Shown here in pieces: positions 46,663-56,087 of a stretch of 64,000 bases of DNA. Within the stretch, counting starts at the first letter, position 1; each line of letters opens with the position of its first letter. A program made the translations under genes and the position numbers. The DNA comes from Marvinbryantia formatexigens (lineage in GTDB: Bacteria > Bacillota > Clostridia > Oscillospirales > Ruminococcaceae), in the NCBI GenBank assembly GCA_021771035.1, contig JAETPU010000003.1, positions 1 through 64,000 of the forward strand, given 5' to 3'. The notes under the pieces are model-generated. The model was not told the origin of the DNA, did no database searches, and was given only the letters and a program-made list of their open reading frames with translations.

Positions 46663-47883
46663 TCAGGCCTGGGAGACAGGAACATTTTCGGGCAGCTCCG
46701 GCTGCTTTTCCGGGAACTTGTGATAGAGTACCTTGAGAATAATGGGGGTTGCAATGGAGGAGACGATAATCAGCAGAATCACCGAGGTAAACAGCAGCGG
46801 ATCCATCAGGCCCACCGAGAGCCCCTTCTGCGCCACAATCAGGGCTACCTCGCCCCTGGTCATCATTCCCACGCCGATTTTTAAAGACTCCTCATTGGAG
46901 AACTTGCAGATCTTCGCCGCAAAGCCGCAGCCCACAACCTTGGTGAGCAGCGCCACCACTACAAAGGCCAGGGAGAAAACCAGCAGAGAGGCTGTCATCC
47001 CCTTGACCTGGGTTTTCAGGCCGATACTGGCAAAAAAGATGGGGCCGAACAGCATATAGGAGCTGATGTCCATTTTTTCCGCAATGTAATCGGAGGATTT
47101 GATGCTGCACAGGATAATGCCCGCCACATAGGCGCCGGTGATATCCGCAATGCCAAAGTATTCCTCCGCCGCATAGGACAGCAGCAGGCACAAAGCCAGC
47201 CCATAAATGGGCATACGCCGGCGGTGTTCATTAGGATGGCGGCGCTCCATCCAGCGGAACAAAAAGTACCCCACCAGGCCCACGCCGCCGCAGAACAGGA
47301 AGAACAGCACCGTGCTGACAACAACATTGACCGGATCCACGTCGGGGTTTTTAAAGCCGATGACAAAGGTCAGCACCAAAATACCGATCACATCGTCGAT
47401 GACAGCCGCGCTGAGAATGGTGGTGCCCACCTTTCCCTTCAGGTGACCCAATTCCCGCAGGGTGGAAACGGTGATGCTCACCGAGGTTGCCGTGAGAATG
47501 ACCCCGATAAAAACGGCTTTGAAGAACTCATCGGTTCCAATCCCGGCAAAGCCATGGAACCCTGAATACAACAGATACCCGCCCAGCAGGGGGATAAATA
47601 CACCGCAGCAGGCCACCAGAAGGGCAATCGGCCCGGTTTTGAGCAGATCCTGAAGATTGGTCTCCAGGCCCGCCAGGAACATCAGGAGAATGACGCCCAA
47701 TTCCGCCATCTGCACCAGAAAATCGTTCTGGCTGACGATCCCCAGCACATTCGGGCCGATAATCAGCCCGGCTATAATTTCGCCCACCACCTGCGGCGCC
47801 TTGAGCTTTCTCGCCAGCATCCCAAAACATTTTGCCGCGATGATGATGATAGCCAAGTCCCGGAAAAATTCAAACGACTTCAT
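46663..47883 (-). CDS. CPA2-family cation/proton antiporter (KefB/NapA type)
   Basis: 406 residues with about twelve membrane helices. Conserved pieces are LKAPQVVGEIIAGLIIGPNVLG (shortened: PQVVGEIIAGLIIGP), LGVILLMFLAGLE and the ISAAVIDDVIG-like SAAVIDDVIGILVL, whose Asp pair binds the ion in this family. MMTRGEVALIVAQKG follows. There is no C-terminal RCK/TrkA domain. It probably exchanges Na+ or K+ for H+. The ribosome binding site is weak (GAAAGG at a distance). It is monocistronic. Confidence 0.9.
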   Translation of the reverse strand: MKSFEFFRDLAIIIIAAKCFGMLARKLKAPQVVGEIIAGLIIGPNVLGIVSQNDFLVQMAELGVILLMFLAGLETNLQDLLKTGPIALLVACCGVFIPLLGGYLLYSGFHGFAGIGTDEFFKAVFIGVILTATSVSITVSTLRELGHLKGKVGTTILSAAVIDDVIGILVLTFVIGFKNPDVDPVNVVVSTVLFFLFCGGVGLVGYFLFRWMERRHPNEHRRRMPIYGLALCLLLSYAAEEYFGIADITGAYVAGIILCSIKSSDYIAEKMDISSYMLFGPIFFASIGLKTQVKGMTASLLVFSLAFVVVALLTKVVGCGFAAKICKFSNEESLKIGVGMMTRGEVALIVAQKGLSVGLMDPLLFTSVILLIIVSSIATPIILKVLYHKFPEKQPELPENVPVSQA

Positions 47884-48303
47884 CTCTTAACAGACCTTTC
47901 ATGCTTTTTTCATCCTTTATTTAAATTATAGGCTTCCAATCCTCAAAAAACAAGGAAAAATCCCCTTGCAGCGCTTTTTTGTGGGGGGTGTAAACTTTTT
48001 TTCGCCTTCTCCTTGTTTTTTCTATATCCCAAAAAAACAGCACAAAATCCTCCGGTTCTTCCCCAACTTAGTTGTTGGGTTTTGAAGGTGATATTTTCCA
48101 GATTCAGGAGCAATATCCAATCGTGCCCTGCATTGGCACTGGGAGGACTTTCCTGTTCCGGGACCGGGCCATTGTTCATCCGGTAACCTGTCCTTCCTCA
48201 AAAGCAAAAAGGAACCCCTGCACCAAGAGGGTGCAGGGGTTCCCCGGCCTGGATCCCATTCTGCCAAGCAGCCGTACGATCCCCCCAGCAGACTGAAAAT
48301 TTT
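47884..48303. other. Gene-free stretch with a strong hairpin at 48211-48243
   Basis: GGAACCCCTGCAC (48211-48223) pairs with GTGCAGGGGTTCC (48231-48243). AAAAA precedes it on the plus strand, so it would terminate minus-strand transcription from the ANT(6) remnant side. No gene is seen. Confidence 0.55.
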
Positions 48304-48684
48304 TCAGGTGTTGGGCGCAGAGGTATCAGCGCAGGCTTCTGTGTAATATCTGCCCTTTTGCCGAATTACATATCCTGTGATTGCTTCATCATATGACGGA
48401 TAGGGGTACTGTAACCGCCGTGCTACCTCTGCCGAGACCTCCCGAAATAATGACATACATTGTTCGAACGATTCCCACATCTTCCCATAGGAATCCATTC
48501 TATAAGTAGCCATCAGTCTTTTCCACATTTTCTCGGGGAGATATCGTTCTAAAAGCGTATAATTTTTACCCAAGCTGAAGGTAAATCCGTATTCAATGCC
48601 AACCAGCCATGAGACCATGCGGAGCAGTTCTTTTCGCACAATGTCATTCATGAGTGAAACCAGACAGGGAGAAAACGCAAACAT
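48304..48684 (-). pseudogene. C-terminal remnant of an aminoglycoside 6-adenylyltransferase (ANT(6)/AadE)
   Basis: The frame from NDIVRKELLRMVSW onward matches the last third of ANT(6) enzymes: WLVGIEYGFTFSLGKNYTLLERY, MWKRLMATYRMDSYGKMWES, FREVSAEVARRLQYPYPSYD. Full-length enzymes are about 290-300 residues, but only about 115 homologous residues remain. The nucleotidyltransferase domain with the catalytic Asp pair is absent. The first eight or so residues are unrelated, marking the breakpoint near 48650. It is AT-richer than neighbours, so probably an acquired resistance gene that decayed. Confidence 0.82.
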
Positions 48685-48721
48685 ATATTATTACAGAAAT
48701 AATCTTTTTCAGCACTCACGC

Positions 48722-48750
48722 TTGTGCTTTCTGTAGTGGAAATGTATAAT
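48722..48750 (+). promoter_or_regulatory. Promoter of the AT-rich GNAT gene
   Basis: TTGTGC at 48722-48727 and TATAAT at 48745-48750 with a 17-base spacer, 49 bases before the start codon. Confidence 0.6.
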
Positions 48751-48799
48751 TACATTCAAACAAACCGAGAAATCGGAATTTAAGGGGATAAAGATAGAT

Positions 48800-49309
48800 A
48801 TGATACTTGAAACTGAACGGTTATATCTGCGTGAAATGAATCAGGCTGATTTTGTATCTCTGTGTAAAATCCTACAAGATAAAGATACAATGTACGCATA
48901 TGAGGGAGCATTTAGTGACGATGAAGTCCAAGAATGGCTTGACAGACAAATTGCCCGCTATCAAAAGTGGAGTTTTGGTTTATGGGCAGTTGTCTTGAAA
49001 GCAACCAATGAAATGATTGGGCAATGCGGGCTTACAATGCAACCATGGAAAGAAACCGAGGTACTTGAAATAGGTTATCTTTTTGAGCGGGCGTATTGGC
49101 ATAATGGATATGCCATTGAGGCGGCAAAAGCGTGTAAAAAGTATGCTTTTGAAACATTAAATGCAACGGAAGTATGTTCCATTATCAGAGATACGAATAT
49201 AGCATCTCAAAATGTAGCCATCAGAAACGGAATGTCAATGACAGATACATGGATAAAGCATTATAGAGGTGTAGATATGCTCCATTATCGTTATGCGGTT
49301 TTCCGATAA
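48800..49309 (+). CDS. GNAT N-acetyltransferase in an AT-rich patch
   Basis: 169 residues. MILETERLYLREMNQADF, the YLFERAYWHNGYAIEAAKACKKYAF acetyl-CoA segment (shortened: AYWHNGYAIEAAKACKKY) and NIASQNVAIRNGM are RimJ/RimL signatures. Codon use is far more AT-rich than the GC-rich background, and the gene sits beside a broken ANT(6) gene, so joint horizontal acquisition is likely. Acetylation of an antibiotic is possible, but nothing in the sequence proves it. Confidence 0.86.
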   Translation: MILETERLYLREMNQADFVSLCKILQDKDTMYAYEGAFSDDEVQEWLDRQIARYQKWSFGLWAVVLKATNEMIGQCGLTMQPWKETEVLEIGYLFERAYWHNGYAIEAAKACKKYAFETLNATEVCSIIRDTNIASQNVAIRNGMSMTDTWIKHYRGVDMLHYRYAVFR

Positions 49310-49449
49310 ATTCCCATTTGCAGCGCTGCGCCTTCTCCGCCATAGGCGCGCCGGCCTTTTTATTCTATCACATTGGCTTCCTCTTTCAAGGCGTTTGGTG
49401 AAACAGGCGTAGTTTTTGCCGTGCTTACTCCTTTGCGGGAGGAACCCCC

Positions 49450-49478
49450 TTGCATTTGCCCCAAAAAGTGGGTATAAT
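49450..49478 (+). promoter_or_regulatory. Promoter of the serS leader
   Basis: TTGCAT (49450-49455), 17-base spacer, TATAAT (49473-49478), upstream of the T-box. Confidence 0.72.
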
Positions 49479-49639
49479 AGACACCATCAGCCTGAATACT
49501 AGGAAAGCGAACAGGATTGTTCTGAACTCATCCGTATGGAGCCGCTGTGTACCCGGTGGATTGGAAACCCTGCCGGGAGAGGGATTCCAGAGATTGCCCC
49601 GCTCAGCCGCAGGGTTCGGGGAGGGCCGATTCCCAATGG

Positions 49640-49892
49640 GCCGCAGGGACTGCTTGAGAACATCCACAGGAAATCGAAGGTTTTATTTTCCTTTTCAGAG
49701 AGCCGGTGGCCGCTGTGAACCGGCAGGGAAGAAAACCGGTCCAATTTCTCAGCTGCCGGTGAGAAGCCGGAAGGCTTGTGGCCTTTATCCCACAATACAA
49801 GGGGCCGTCCCCATCAGGACGGCAATTTGGGTGGCAACGCGGAAAACTCTTTCGTCCCATAGTTTAAGGGGGGCGTGGGGGTTCTTTTTTTA
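49640..49892 (+). ncRNA. T-box riboswitch controlling serS
   Basis: CAGAGAGCCGGTGG...GCTGTGAACCGG at about 49696-49723 is the conserved distal Stem I part of T-box leaders. The T-box sequence itself is GGGTGGCAACGCGG near 49829-49842. A terminator follows, with CGTCCC pairing to GGGGCG and then TTCTTTTTTT (to 49892). Uncharged tRNA, presumably tRNA-Ser given the downstream serS, would stabilise the antiterminator. I cannot fix the specifier codon with confidence; UCC near 49740 is a candidate. The 5' boundary is approximate. Confidence 0.82.
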
Positions 49893-50336
49893 TGGGTCGG
49901 GCTCCCATCGGGAAGCCGCTGCCCCGGCTGAAAATCTCCGGGGTTTTCCCTGCCGGTGCCGCAGCGATTGGAGTATCCGGCCTGGGCTCAGGTGATGGGC
50001 ATCTGCCGCGTTGGCGCAAAGGGAAAATGGCCCGCTCGCCGGTACCCAGGGGAACACAAACCAGTTTCCCTGAACACGGGGGAAGGAACGCTCTTCCCGG
50101 ACGCGGGCATTCAGGCGATGAAGTTTACCCTGGGATCAAAAGAGCCAATCCAGCGGTGCAGCTCCGAAAGCAGGAGGTTTCATCTGAGCACCGGCGCGCG
50201 GGTGCGGAGGGGTGTCCTGGGACCGAAAGATGAGCCCTAAAAAAGCAGAGATTGCAACGGAACGCTGGTGTTCCGTTATGGAGTTCCAATCCGGCGGTGC
50301 CGGGGCGGTATAACTCCGGAAAGGAATGAATTTAAT
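49893..50336. other. Long untranslated stretch between the T-box terminator and serS
   Basis: About 440 bases, GC-rich. A plus-strand frame is open but has no family similarity and starts inside the terminator. One small hairpin, GGAACGCTGGTGTTCC, lies near 50259-50275. An unusually long gap for a T-box and its gene. Confidence 0.5.
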
Positions 50337-51614
50337 ATGTTGGATTTAAAGTTTCTCCGGGAAAATCCGGAACTGGTCAAGGAAAACATCCGCAAGAAAT
50401 TCCAGGATCACAAGCTGGATTTGGTGGACGAGGTCATCGCCCTGGATCGGGAATACCGTGCCCTGCAGCAGGAGGCGGATTCCCTGCGAAGCCAGCGCAA
50501 CAAGGTCTCCAAGCAGATTGGCGGCCTGATGGCCCAGGGCAAGCGGGACGAGGCCCAGGCGCTCAAGGAACAGATCTCCCGGGACGCCAAGCGTCTTGAG
50601 GAGATGGAGCCCCGGGAGGGCGAGCTCAAGGCACGGATCCAGGAAATCATGATGCGCATTCCCAATATCATCGATCCGTCCGTTCCCATCGGCCGGGACG
50701 ACAGCGAAAATGTGGAGGTTCAGCGCTATGGAGAGCCTGTGGTTCCCTCCTTTGAGATCCCCTATCACACCGAGATTATGGAGCGCCTGAACGGCATTGA
50801 TTTGGACAGCGCCCGCAAGGTGGCCGGAAACGGCTTTTACTATCTGATGGGCGATATTGCCCGGCTGCACTCGGCGGTCATCTCCTATGCCCGGGATTTT
50901 ATGATTGACCGCGGCTTTACCTATTGTATCCCGCCCTTTATGATCCGCAGCAATGTGGTGACCGGCGTGATGAGCTTTGATGAGATGGACGCCATGATGT
51001 ATAAAATCGAGGGAGAGGATCTGTACCTGATTGGCACCAGCGAGCACTCCATGATCGGTAAATTCATCGATACCATCATTCCGGAGGATACCCTGCCCCA
51101 CACCCTCACCAGCTATTCCCCCTGTTTCAGAAAGGAAAAGGGCGCCCATGGCCTGGAGGAGCGGGGCGTATACCGCATCCATCAATTTGAAAAGCAGGAG
51201 ATGATTGTGGTCTGCAAGCCCCAGGACAGCATGATGTGGTTCGATAAGCTGTGGCAGAACACAGTGGATCTGTTTTGTTCCCTGGATATCCCGGTGCGTA
51301 CGCTGGAATGCTGCTCGGGTGATTTGGCGGATCTCAAGGTGAAATCCATCGATGTGGAAGCTTGGTCCCCCCGCCAGAAGAAGTATTTTGAGGTGGGCAG
51401 CTGCTCCAACCTGGGAGACGCCCAGGCGCGGCGCCTGAAGATCCGGGTTTCCTCGGAAAAGGGCAAATACTTCGCCCACACCCTCAACAATACGGTGGTG
51501 GCCCCGCCCAGGATGCTCATCGCGTTTTTGGAAAACAACCTGAATGAGGACGGCACCGTGCGGATTCCCGAGGCCCTGCGGCCCTATATGGGCGGCAAAG
51601 CCCAAATAGGCTGA
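50337..51614 (+). CDS. serS: Seryl-tRNA synthetase
   Basis: 425 residues, standard length. The N-terminal tRNA-binding coiled coil (about 30-105) follows MLDLKFLRENPELVKENI. The class II core has motif 2 CFRKEKGAHGLEERGVYRIHQFEKQE (shortened: FRKEKGAHG, YRIHQFEKQE) and motif 3 NNTVVAPPRMLIAFLENN. It charges tRNA-Ser and probably tRNA-Sec if present. AAAGGA lies 11 bases before the ATG at 50337. Regulated by the T-box upstream. Confidence 0.96.
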   Translation: MLDLKFLRENPELVKENIRKKFQDHKLDLVDEVIALDREYRALQQEADSLRSQRNKVSKQIGGLMAQGKRDEAQALKEQISRDAKRLEEMEPREGELKARIQEIMMRIPNIIDPSVPIGRDDSENVEVQRYGEPVVPSFEIPYHTEIMERLNGIDLDSARKVAGNGFYYLMGDIARLHSAVISYARDFMIDRGFTYCIPPFMIRSNVVTGVMSFDEMDAMMYKIEGEDLYLIGTSEHSMIGKFIDTIIPEDTLPHTLTSYSPCFRKEKGAHGLEERGVYRIHQFEKQEMIVVCKPQDSMMWFDKLWQNTVDLFCSLDIPVRTLECCSGDLADLKVKSIDVEAWSPRQKKYFEVGSCSNLGDAQARRLKIRVSSEKGKYFAHTLNNTVVAPPRMLIAFLENNLNEDGTVRIPEALRPYMGGKAQIG

Positions 51615-51628
51615 TTGAGAGAGCGTTC

Positions 51629-51668
51629 ACTCCCCATCTTTCCCAGCAAAGATGGGGAGTTTCTTTTT
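51629..51668 (+). terminator. serS terminator
   Basis: ACTCCCCATCTTT pairs with AAAGATGGGGAGT across a six-base loop, and TTCTTTTT follows. Confidence 0.9.
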
Positions 51669-51798
51669 AGACGGGGAGCCCCCGTCAGCAGCCCAGGAGG
51701 ACTTTCACTGAACGCATACGGCCGCAGCCGAAAAGAACCGCGGGAGCCAAACGGGCGCTGCGGACTCTTTCTTACATCAAAAACAGGAGGAAGCACCA

Positions 51799-52479
51799 AT
51801 GACAAAGCAGGATTATCAGCTCTTGGAAAGCCGTCTGATGAATTCATCCGAAGACAGCGCCCATGATGCGGAGCACAGCCTTCGGGTTTTATATCTGGCA
51901 ATGGAGATTGCCGGGGAGTGTCCCGACGTGGACTGGGACGTTCTGATCGCCGCCTGCCTGCTCCATGATATCGGGCGCGCAGAGCAGCTTCGGAATCCCA
52001 AATTGGATCACGCCGCTGTGGGAGCCCAAATGGCGTTGGGATTTTTACTGAAAAGCGGCTTTTCCCAGGATTTTGCCCTGCGAGTGAGCGAGTGTATCCG
52101 GACACACCGGTACCGCGGCCAGGCGATTCCACAGAGCCTGGAGGCAAAGATTCTTTTTGACGCGGACAAGCTGGACGTGTGCGGCGCCGTGGGGATTGCC
52201 CGTACTCTTTTGTATGAGGGAAATTTAGGACAGCCACTCTATTTCAGGGAGCCCAGCGGCAGTATCTGTGACGCAGACGGGCAGACGCAGCCATGTTTTT
52301 TAAGGGAATACCACCGCAAGCTCAGGCATATTTCCAGCCGGCTGTTCACAGCCCGCGCCAAGGAACTTGCCAGGCAGCGCGAAGAATTTGCACGCCAATA
52401 TTACCAGCAGCTTCTTTCGGAAATCCAGGAGCCCTATCAGGCAGGCAGCGCGCGGCTTCAGGAGAGGCTGGAGGGCTGA
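51799..52479 (+). CDS. HD-domain metal-dependent phosphohydrolase
   Basis: 226 residues. Metal ligands are HDAEHSLRV (first His), CLLHDIGRAEQ (His-Asp pair), the RTHRYR segment, and DADKLDVCGAVG (distal Asp). These fit the YfbR/YedJ-like HD fold. The substrate may be a nucleotide or nucleotide-like compound and is not identifiable. AGGAGGAAGCACCA precedes the ATG. It is separated from serS by a terminator. Confidence 0.88.
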   Translation: MTKQDYQLLESRLMNSSEDSAHDAEHSLRVLYLAMEIAGECPDVDWDVLIAACLLHDIGRAEQLRNPKLDHAAVGAQMALGFLLKSGFSQDFALRVSECIRTHRYRGQAIPQSLEAKILFDADKLDVCGAVGIARTLLYEGNLGQPLYFREPSGSICDADGQTQPCFLREYHRKLRHISSRLFTARAKELARQREEFARQYYQQLLSEIQEPYQAGSARLQERLEG

Positions 52480-52489
52480 GAGCGAAAAA

Positions 52490-52870
52490 CAAGAAGTATA
52501 GTTTTTCTGAATTTGCATGAAATAGGGTGAATTGTACCCATATACAATTATCATCCAATTTCCCTCCCCAAGTCCTGCCGGACAGACATTGAATGAACTA
52601 CGGAAGTTTTGGGTTTGTCCCAAAACTTCCAAGGGACGCCGAAGGACTAAGATATAAACGAAACTGCGGGCGTCCCGGTGCCCCTAGCTTTGAGTTTACC
52701 CCGCTGTTACGACAGAATTCTCATAGACAGCAGTAGAATTGACTACGGAAGTTTTGGGCTTATCCCGAAACTTCCAAGGGACGCTGAGGGACTAAGACAT
52801 AAACGAAACTGCGGGCGTTCCGGTGCCCCTAGCTTTGAGTTTACCCCGCCGGTACGGCAGTAAAATGACA
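52490..52870 (-). repeat. Composite repeat cluster, copy 4, with a 145-base tandem unit
   Basis: Two tandem units (52598-52742 and 52743 to about 52860) each contain the CTACGGAAGTTTTGGG hairpin, AAGGGACGC, GACTAAGA(C/T)ATAAACGAAACTGCGGGCG and CCCCTAGCTTTGAGTTTACCCCG. Read on the minus strand they match 11600-11760. The cluster ends about 15 bases from the stop of the small gene copy B. The left end near 52500-52590 resembles 26660-26720. Confidence 0.8.
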
Positions 52871-52883
52871 GCCGGAAGTTATC

Positions 52884-53162
52884 TTAATCGTCTTCCAGGG
52901 CGGACAGCATCACTCTGGCCCCCAGCCGAAATCCCACAGTGAAGGCTTCTACCATCTCATAATAATCCTCGTCCCCCTCCATGTCCACAATTTCCATCAA
53001 TTCCCTCTTCAGTGTTGGATCTATTTCTTTTAAGCGTTCCGTCAGGCGGTTGATTTTTTCACTGCGTTTTGCCCGCACTTCTCTGTATTCCCCGCACTGC
53101 GGGTTTACTTGGTCACTGGGCCTCAAACTACCAAGGTACAAGTCCTCTAAAAGGTTTTGCAT
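52884..53162 (-). CDS. Small acidic unknown protein, copy B (DUF6809-like)
   Basis: 92 residues, a clear paralogue of the product of 11277-11555. Identical or near-identical parts are LEDLYLGSLRPSDQVNPQ, EYREVRAKRSEKIN and DMEGDEDYYE with VGFRLGARVML. It is less AT-rich than copy A. The ATG at 53162 follows GGGGGAAT. Its stop lies next to a composite repeat in the same relative orientation as at copy A. Function unknown. Confidence 0.75.
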   Translation of the reverse strand: MQNLLEDLYLGSLRPSDQVNPQCGEYREVRAKRSEKINRLTERLKEIDPTLKRELMEIVDMEGDEDYYEMVEAFTVGFRLGARVMLSALEDD

Positions 53163-53402
53163 TGTGTATTCCCCCTATATCACTTTCATTTTAAAGACGA
53201 GAACCATAATCTGAGCTGGTGAAAAAGGCTGATTACAAGGCTGAAGTCCCTCACAAACTGCATTGTATCAGATTCACAATAAAAAAGGGGGAAATCGGAG
53301 CAACACCCATGAATTACGGTTAAATACCCGAAAATAATGAGTTTGACTCCCATAGAACCCGCTGTGTTTCGTGATTCTAGGGGAAATTCTGTATACCAAC
53401 GC

Positions 53403-53438
53403 AAAAACCGGAGATTCCGTTTGGAATCTCCGGTTTTT
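53403..53438 (-). terminator. adhE terminator
   Basis: A 16-bp perfect stem, 53403-53418 with 53423-53438, whose outer A/T pairs give the U run on the minus strand. Confidence 0.88.
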
Positions 53439-53459
53439 ATCAGCCCTTGGCGGGGGCGC

Positions 53460-56087
53460 TTATTTCTTCTCGCCGTAGTATGCCTCTTTGTACAACTCGA
53501 CAATCTCGCTGACCAGCGGGTATCTCGGGTTGGCAGTGGTGCACTGGTCCTCCAGAGCACGGTCTGCCAGGCCATCGACCTTCGCCATAAAGACAGTCTC
53601 GTCAACGCCGCAATCCTTGATGCAGGTGGGAACATTGACTTCCCGAACCAGATCTGTGATGGCTTTCACCAGGCTGTTTACGCCCTCCTCGGTGGTCTTG
53701 CAGGGCAGTCCCAGGTGGCGGGCAACCTCAGCATAGCGCTCGTCAGCCACAAACTTCTCATATTTCGGGAAGATGGTGAACTTGGTGGGCTTCTGAGAAT
53801 TGTATTTCACCACATAGGGCAGCAGAACCGCATTGGCACGTCCGTGGGGGATGTGATACTCGCCGCCCAGCTTGTGAGCCATAGAGTGGTTCAGGCCCAG
53901 GAACGCGTTGGTGAAGGCAAGTCCTGCGATACAGGAGGCGTTATGCATCTTCTCGCGGGCCTCAAAATCGGTGGAACCGTTCTTGTAGGCGCGGGGCAGA
54001 TACTTAAACACCAGCTCGATGGCGTGCATTGCCAGGCCATCGGTGTAATCGGATGCCATGACGGAGACATAGGCCTCCAGAGCATGGGTCAGAACATCCA
54101 GGCCGGTATCCGCGGTGGCGGATTTCGGCAGGGTCATGACAAACTGCGGGTCGATGATGGCGACATCCGGAGTGAGCTCATAGTCCGCCAGCGGGTATTT
54201 GATATTGCCGTTCTCCTTATCGGTGATAACGGAGAAGGAGGTAACCTCAGAACCGGTACCGGAGGTGGTGGGGATACACACCAGCTGAGCCTTTTCACCC
54301 AGTTTCGGGAAGTGGTAGCTTCTCTTACGGATATCCATGAACTTCAGGCGCAGGCCGTCAAAAGAGGTGTCGGGGTGCTCATAGAACAGCCACATACCCT
54401 TTGCAGCATCCATTGCGGAACCGCCGCCCAAAGCGATGATAACATCCGGCTGGAAGGTATTCATTGCCGCAACGCCCTTCATAATGGTGGCGACAGACGG
54501 ATCCGGCTCAACATCGGAGAAGATCTCCGCGTGGCAGTACTCGCTTCTCTTTCTGAGATAGTACAGGATCTTGTCCACATTGCCCAGCTTCACCATCATC
54601 GGGTCGGTGACGATAAAGGCGCGGCTGATATTGGGCATTTTCTCCAGGTACTGGATGGAGTCGTTCTCGAAGTAGATCTTCGGCGGAATCTTGAACCACT
54701 GCATGTTTACTCTCCTCTTCGCCAGACGTTTTTTGTTGATGAGGTTGACAGTAGACACGTTGGAAGTGGTGGAGTTGCGTCCGAAGGAACCGCAGCCCAG
54801 GGTCAGGGACGGGGTATTGGTGTTGTAGATGTCACCGATAGCGCCCTGAGAGGACGGGGAGTTGACGATAACACGGCCGACCTTCATGGCCTCGCCGTAC
54901 TCCTTGCACAGCTCGTCGTTGTTGGAGTGGATAACCGCAGAGTGGCCCAGGCCGCCGAACTCCAGCATCTCCTGTGCTCTCTTGAAGCCTTCCTTTTCAT
55001 CCTTGACGACGAAATAGGCCAGGATCGGGGAGAGTTTTTCTCTGGACAGCGGGTACTCGACGCCCACGCCTTCCAGTCTTGCCAGCAGGATTTTGGTCTT
55101 GGCGGGAACCTTTACGCCAGCCTGTGCCGCAATCCACTCAGCCGGCTTACCGACGATAGCGGAATTGAGCGCATGGGTGGTGGGGTTGACCACATAGTCG
55201 GAGACCTTTTTAATCTCCTCCTCATTGAGGAAGTAGCAGTTATTGGCCTTCATAAAGCTCTCAAACTGAGCGGAGATAGCCTCATCTACAATGGCGGCCT
55301 GCTCAGAGGCGCAGATCATACCATTGTCAAAGGTTTTGGACATAATGAGATCGGTGCAGGCACGCTCCACGTCCACGTCGCGGTTGATGTAGCAGGGAAC
55401 GTTTCCAGGGCCAACGCCCAGGGCCGGTTTGCCCGCGCTGTAGGCGGATTTTACCATGCCGGCGCCGCCGGTGGCCAGAATCAGGGCCACACCCGGATGA
55501 TTCATCAGGGCGCTGGTGGCCTCCAGGGACGGGTACTCAATCCACTGGATACAGTTTTCGGGAGCGCCGGCCTTGATGGCGGCATCCCGGATTACGGTAG
55601 CAGCGGCGACAGAGCATTTCTGCGCGCTGGGGTGGAAGCCGAAGATCACCGGGTTGCGGGCCTTGATGCAGATCAAGGACTTAAAGATGGTGGTGGAGGT
55701 GGGGTTGGTAACCGGAGTTACGCCGGCCACGATGCCCACAGGCTCCGCTACCTCAACATAGCCTTCCTGCTCGTTTTCGTCCACAACGCCGACACTCTTC
55801 TGATATTTAATAGAGTGCCAGATGTACTCGCTGGCGAACATATTCTTGATAATCTTGTCCTCATAGACGCCGCGGCCGGTCTCTTCCACGGCCATCTTTG
55901 CCAGAGGCATATGGTTGTCCAGAGCTGCAAGAGCCATGGCATGGACAATGTTGTCCACCTGCTCCTGGTCCAGCTGCATGAACTCTTCCAGAGCCTTCTG
56001 TCCCTTTTTCACCAGGTCGTCAATCATTGCCTGAGTGTCAACCTGCGGGGCGGCCTGGGCTGCCGGTGCGGTTTTTTTCTCTGCCAT
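53460..56087 (-). CDS. adhE: Bifunctional acetaldehyde-CoA/alcohol dehydrogenase
   Basis: 875 residues, full-length AdhE. The N-terminal aldehyde dehydrogenase half (about 30-440) converts acetyl-CoA to acetaldehyde, with its catalytic Cys in FDNGMICASEQ. The C-terminal iron alcohol dehydrogenase half (about 460-875) makes ethanol, with ALGGGSAMDAAK and iron-ligand histidines in LNHSMAHKLGGEYHIPHG. AdhE forms spirosomes and regenerates NAD+ in fermentation. GGAGGAAAAAACA precedes the ATG. The promoter carries Rex-like operators, and the gene ends in a strong terminator. Confidence 0.97.
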   Translation of the reverse strand: MAEKKTAPAAQAAPQVDTQAMIDDLVKKGQKALEEFMQLDQEQVDNIVHAMALAALDNHMPLAKMAVEETGRGVYEDKIIKNMFASEYIWHSIKYQKSVGVVDENEQEGYVEVAEPVGIVAGVTPVTNPTSTTIFKSLICIKARNPVIFGFHPSAQKCSVAAATVIRDAAIKAGAPENCIQWIEYPSLEATSALMNHPGVALILATGGAGMVKSAYSAGKPALGVGPGNVPCYINRDVDVERACTDLIMSKTFDNGMICASEQAAIVDEAISAQFESFMKANNCYFLNEEEIKKVSDYVVNPTTHALNSAIVGKPAEWIAAQAGVKVPAKTKILLARLEGVGVEYPLSREKLSPILAYFVVKDEKEGFKRAQEMLEFGGLGHSAVIHSNNDELCKEYGEAMKVGRVIVNSPSSQGAIGDIYNTNTPSLTLGCGSFGRNSTTSNVSTVNLINKKRLAKRRVNMQWFKIPPKIYFENDSIQYLEKMPNISRAFIVTDPMMVKLGNVDKILYYLRKRSEYCHAEIFSDVEPDPSVATIMKGVAAMNTFQPDVIIALGGGSAMDAAKGMWLFYEHPDTSFDGLRLKFMDIRKRSYHFPKLGEKAQLVCIPTTSGTGSEVTSFSVITDKENGNIKYPLADYELTPDVAIIDPQFVMTLPKSATADTGLDVLTHALEAYVSVMASDYTDGLAMHAIELVFKYLPRAYKNGSTDFEAREKMHNASCIAGLAFTNAFLGLNHSMAHKLGGEYHIPHGRANAVLLPYVVKYNSQKPTKFTIFPKYEKFVADERYAEVARHLGLPCKTTEEGVNSLVKAITDLVREVNVPTCIKDCGVDETVFMAKVDGLADRALEDQCTTANPRYPLVSEIVELYKEAYYGEKK

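Noticed and set aside
48304..48684. Intact aminoglycoside adenylyltransferase
   Set aside because: Only the C-terminal third is present; the nucleotidyltransferase domain is absent upstream in all frames.
49892..50233. Open frame between the T-box and serS as a leader gene
   Set aside because: It begins inside the terminator region, has no suitable ribosome binding site, and its composition resembles non-coding GC-rich DNA.
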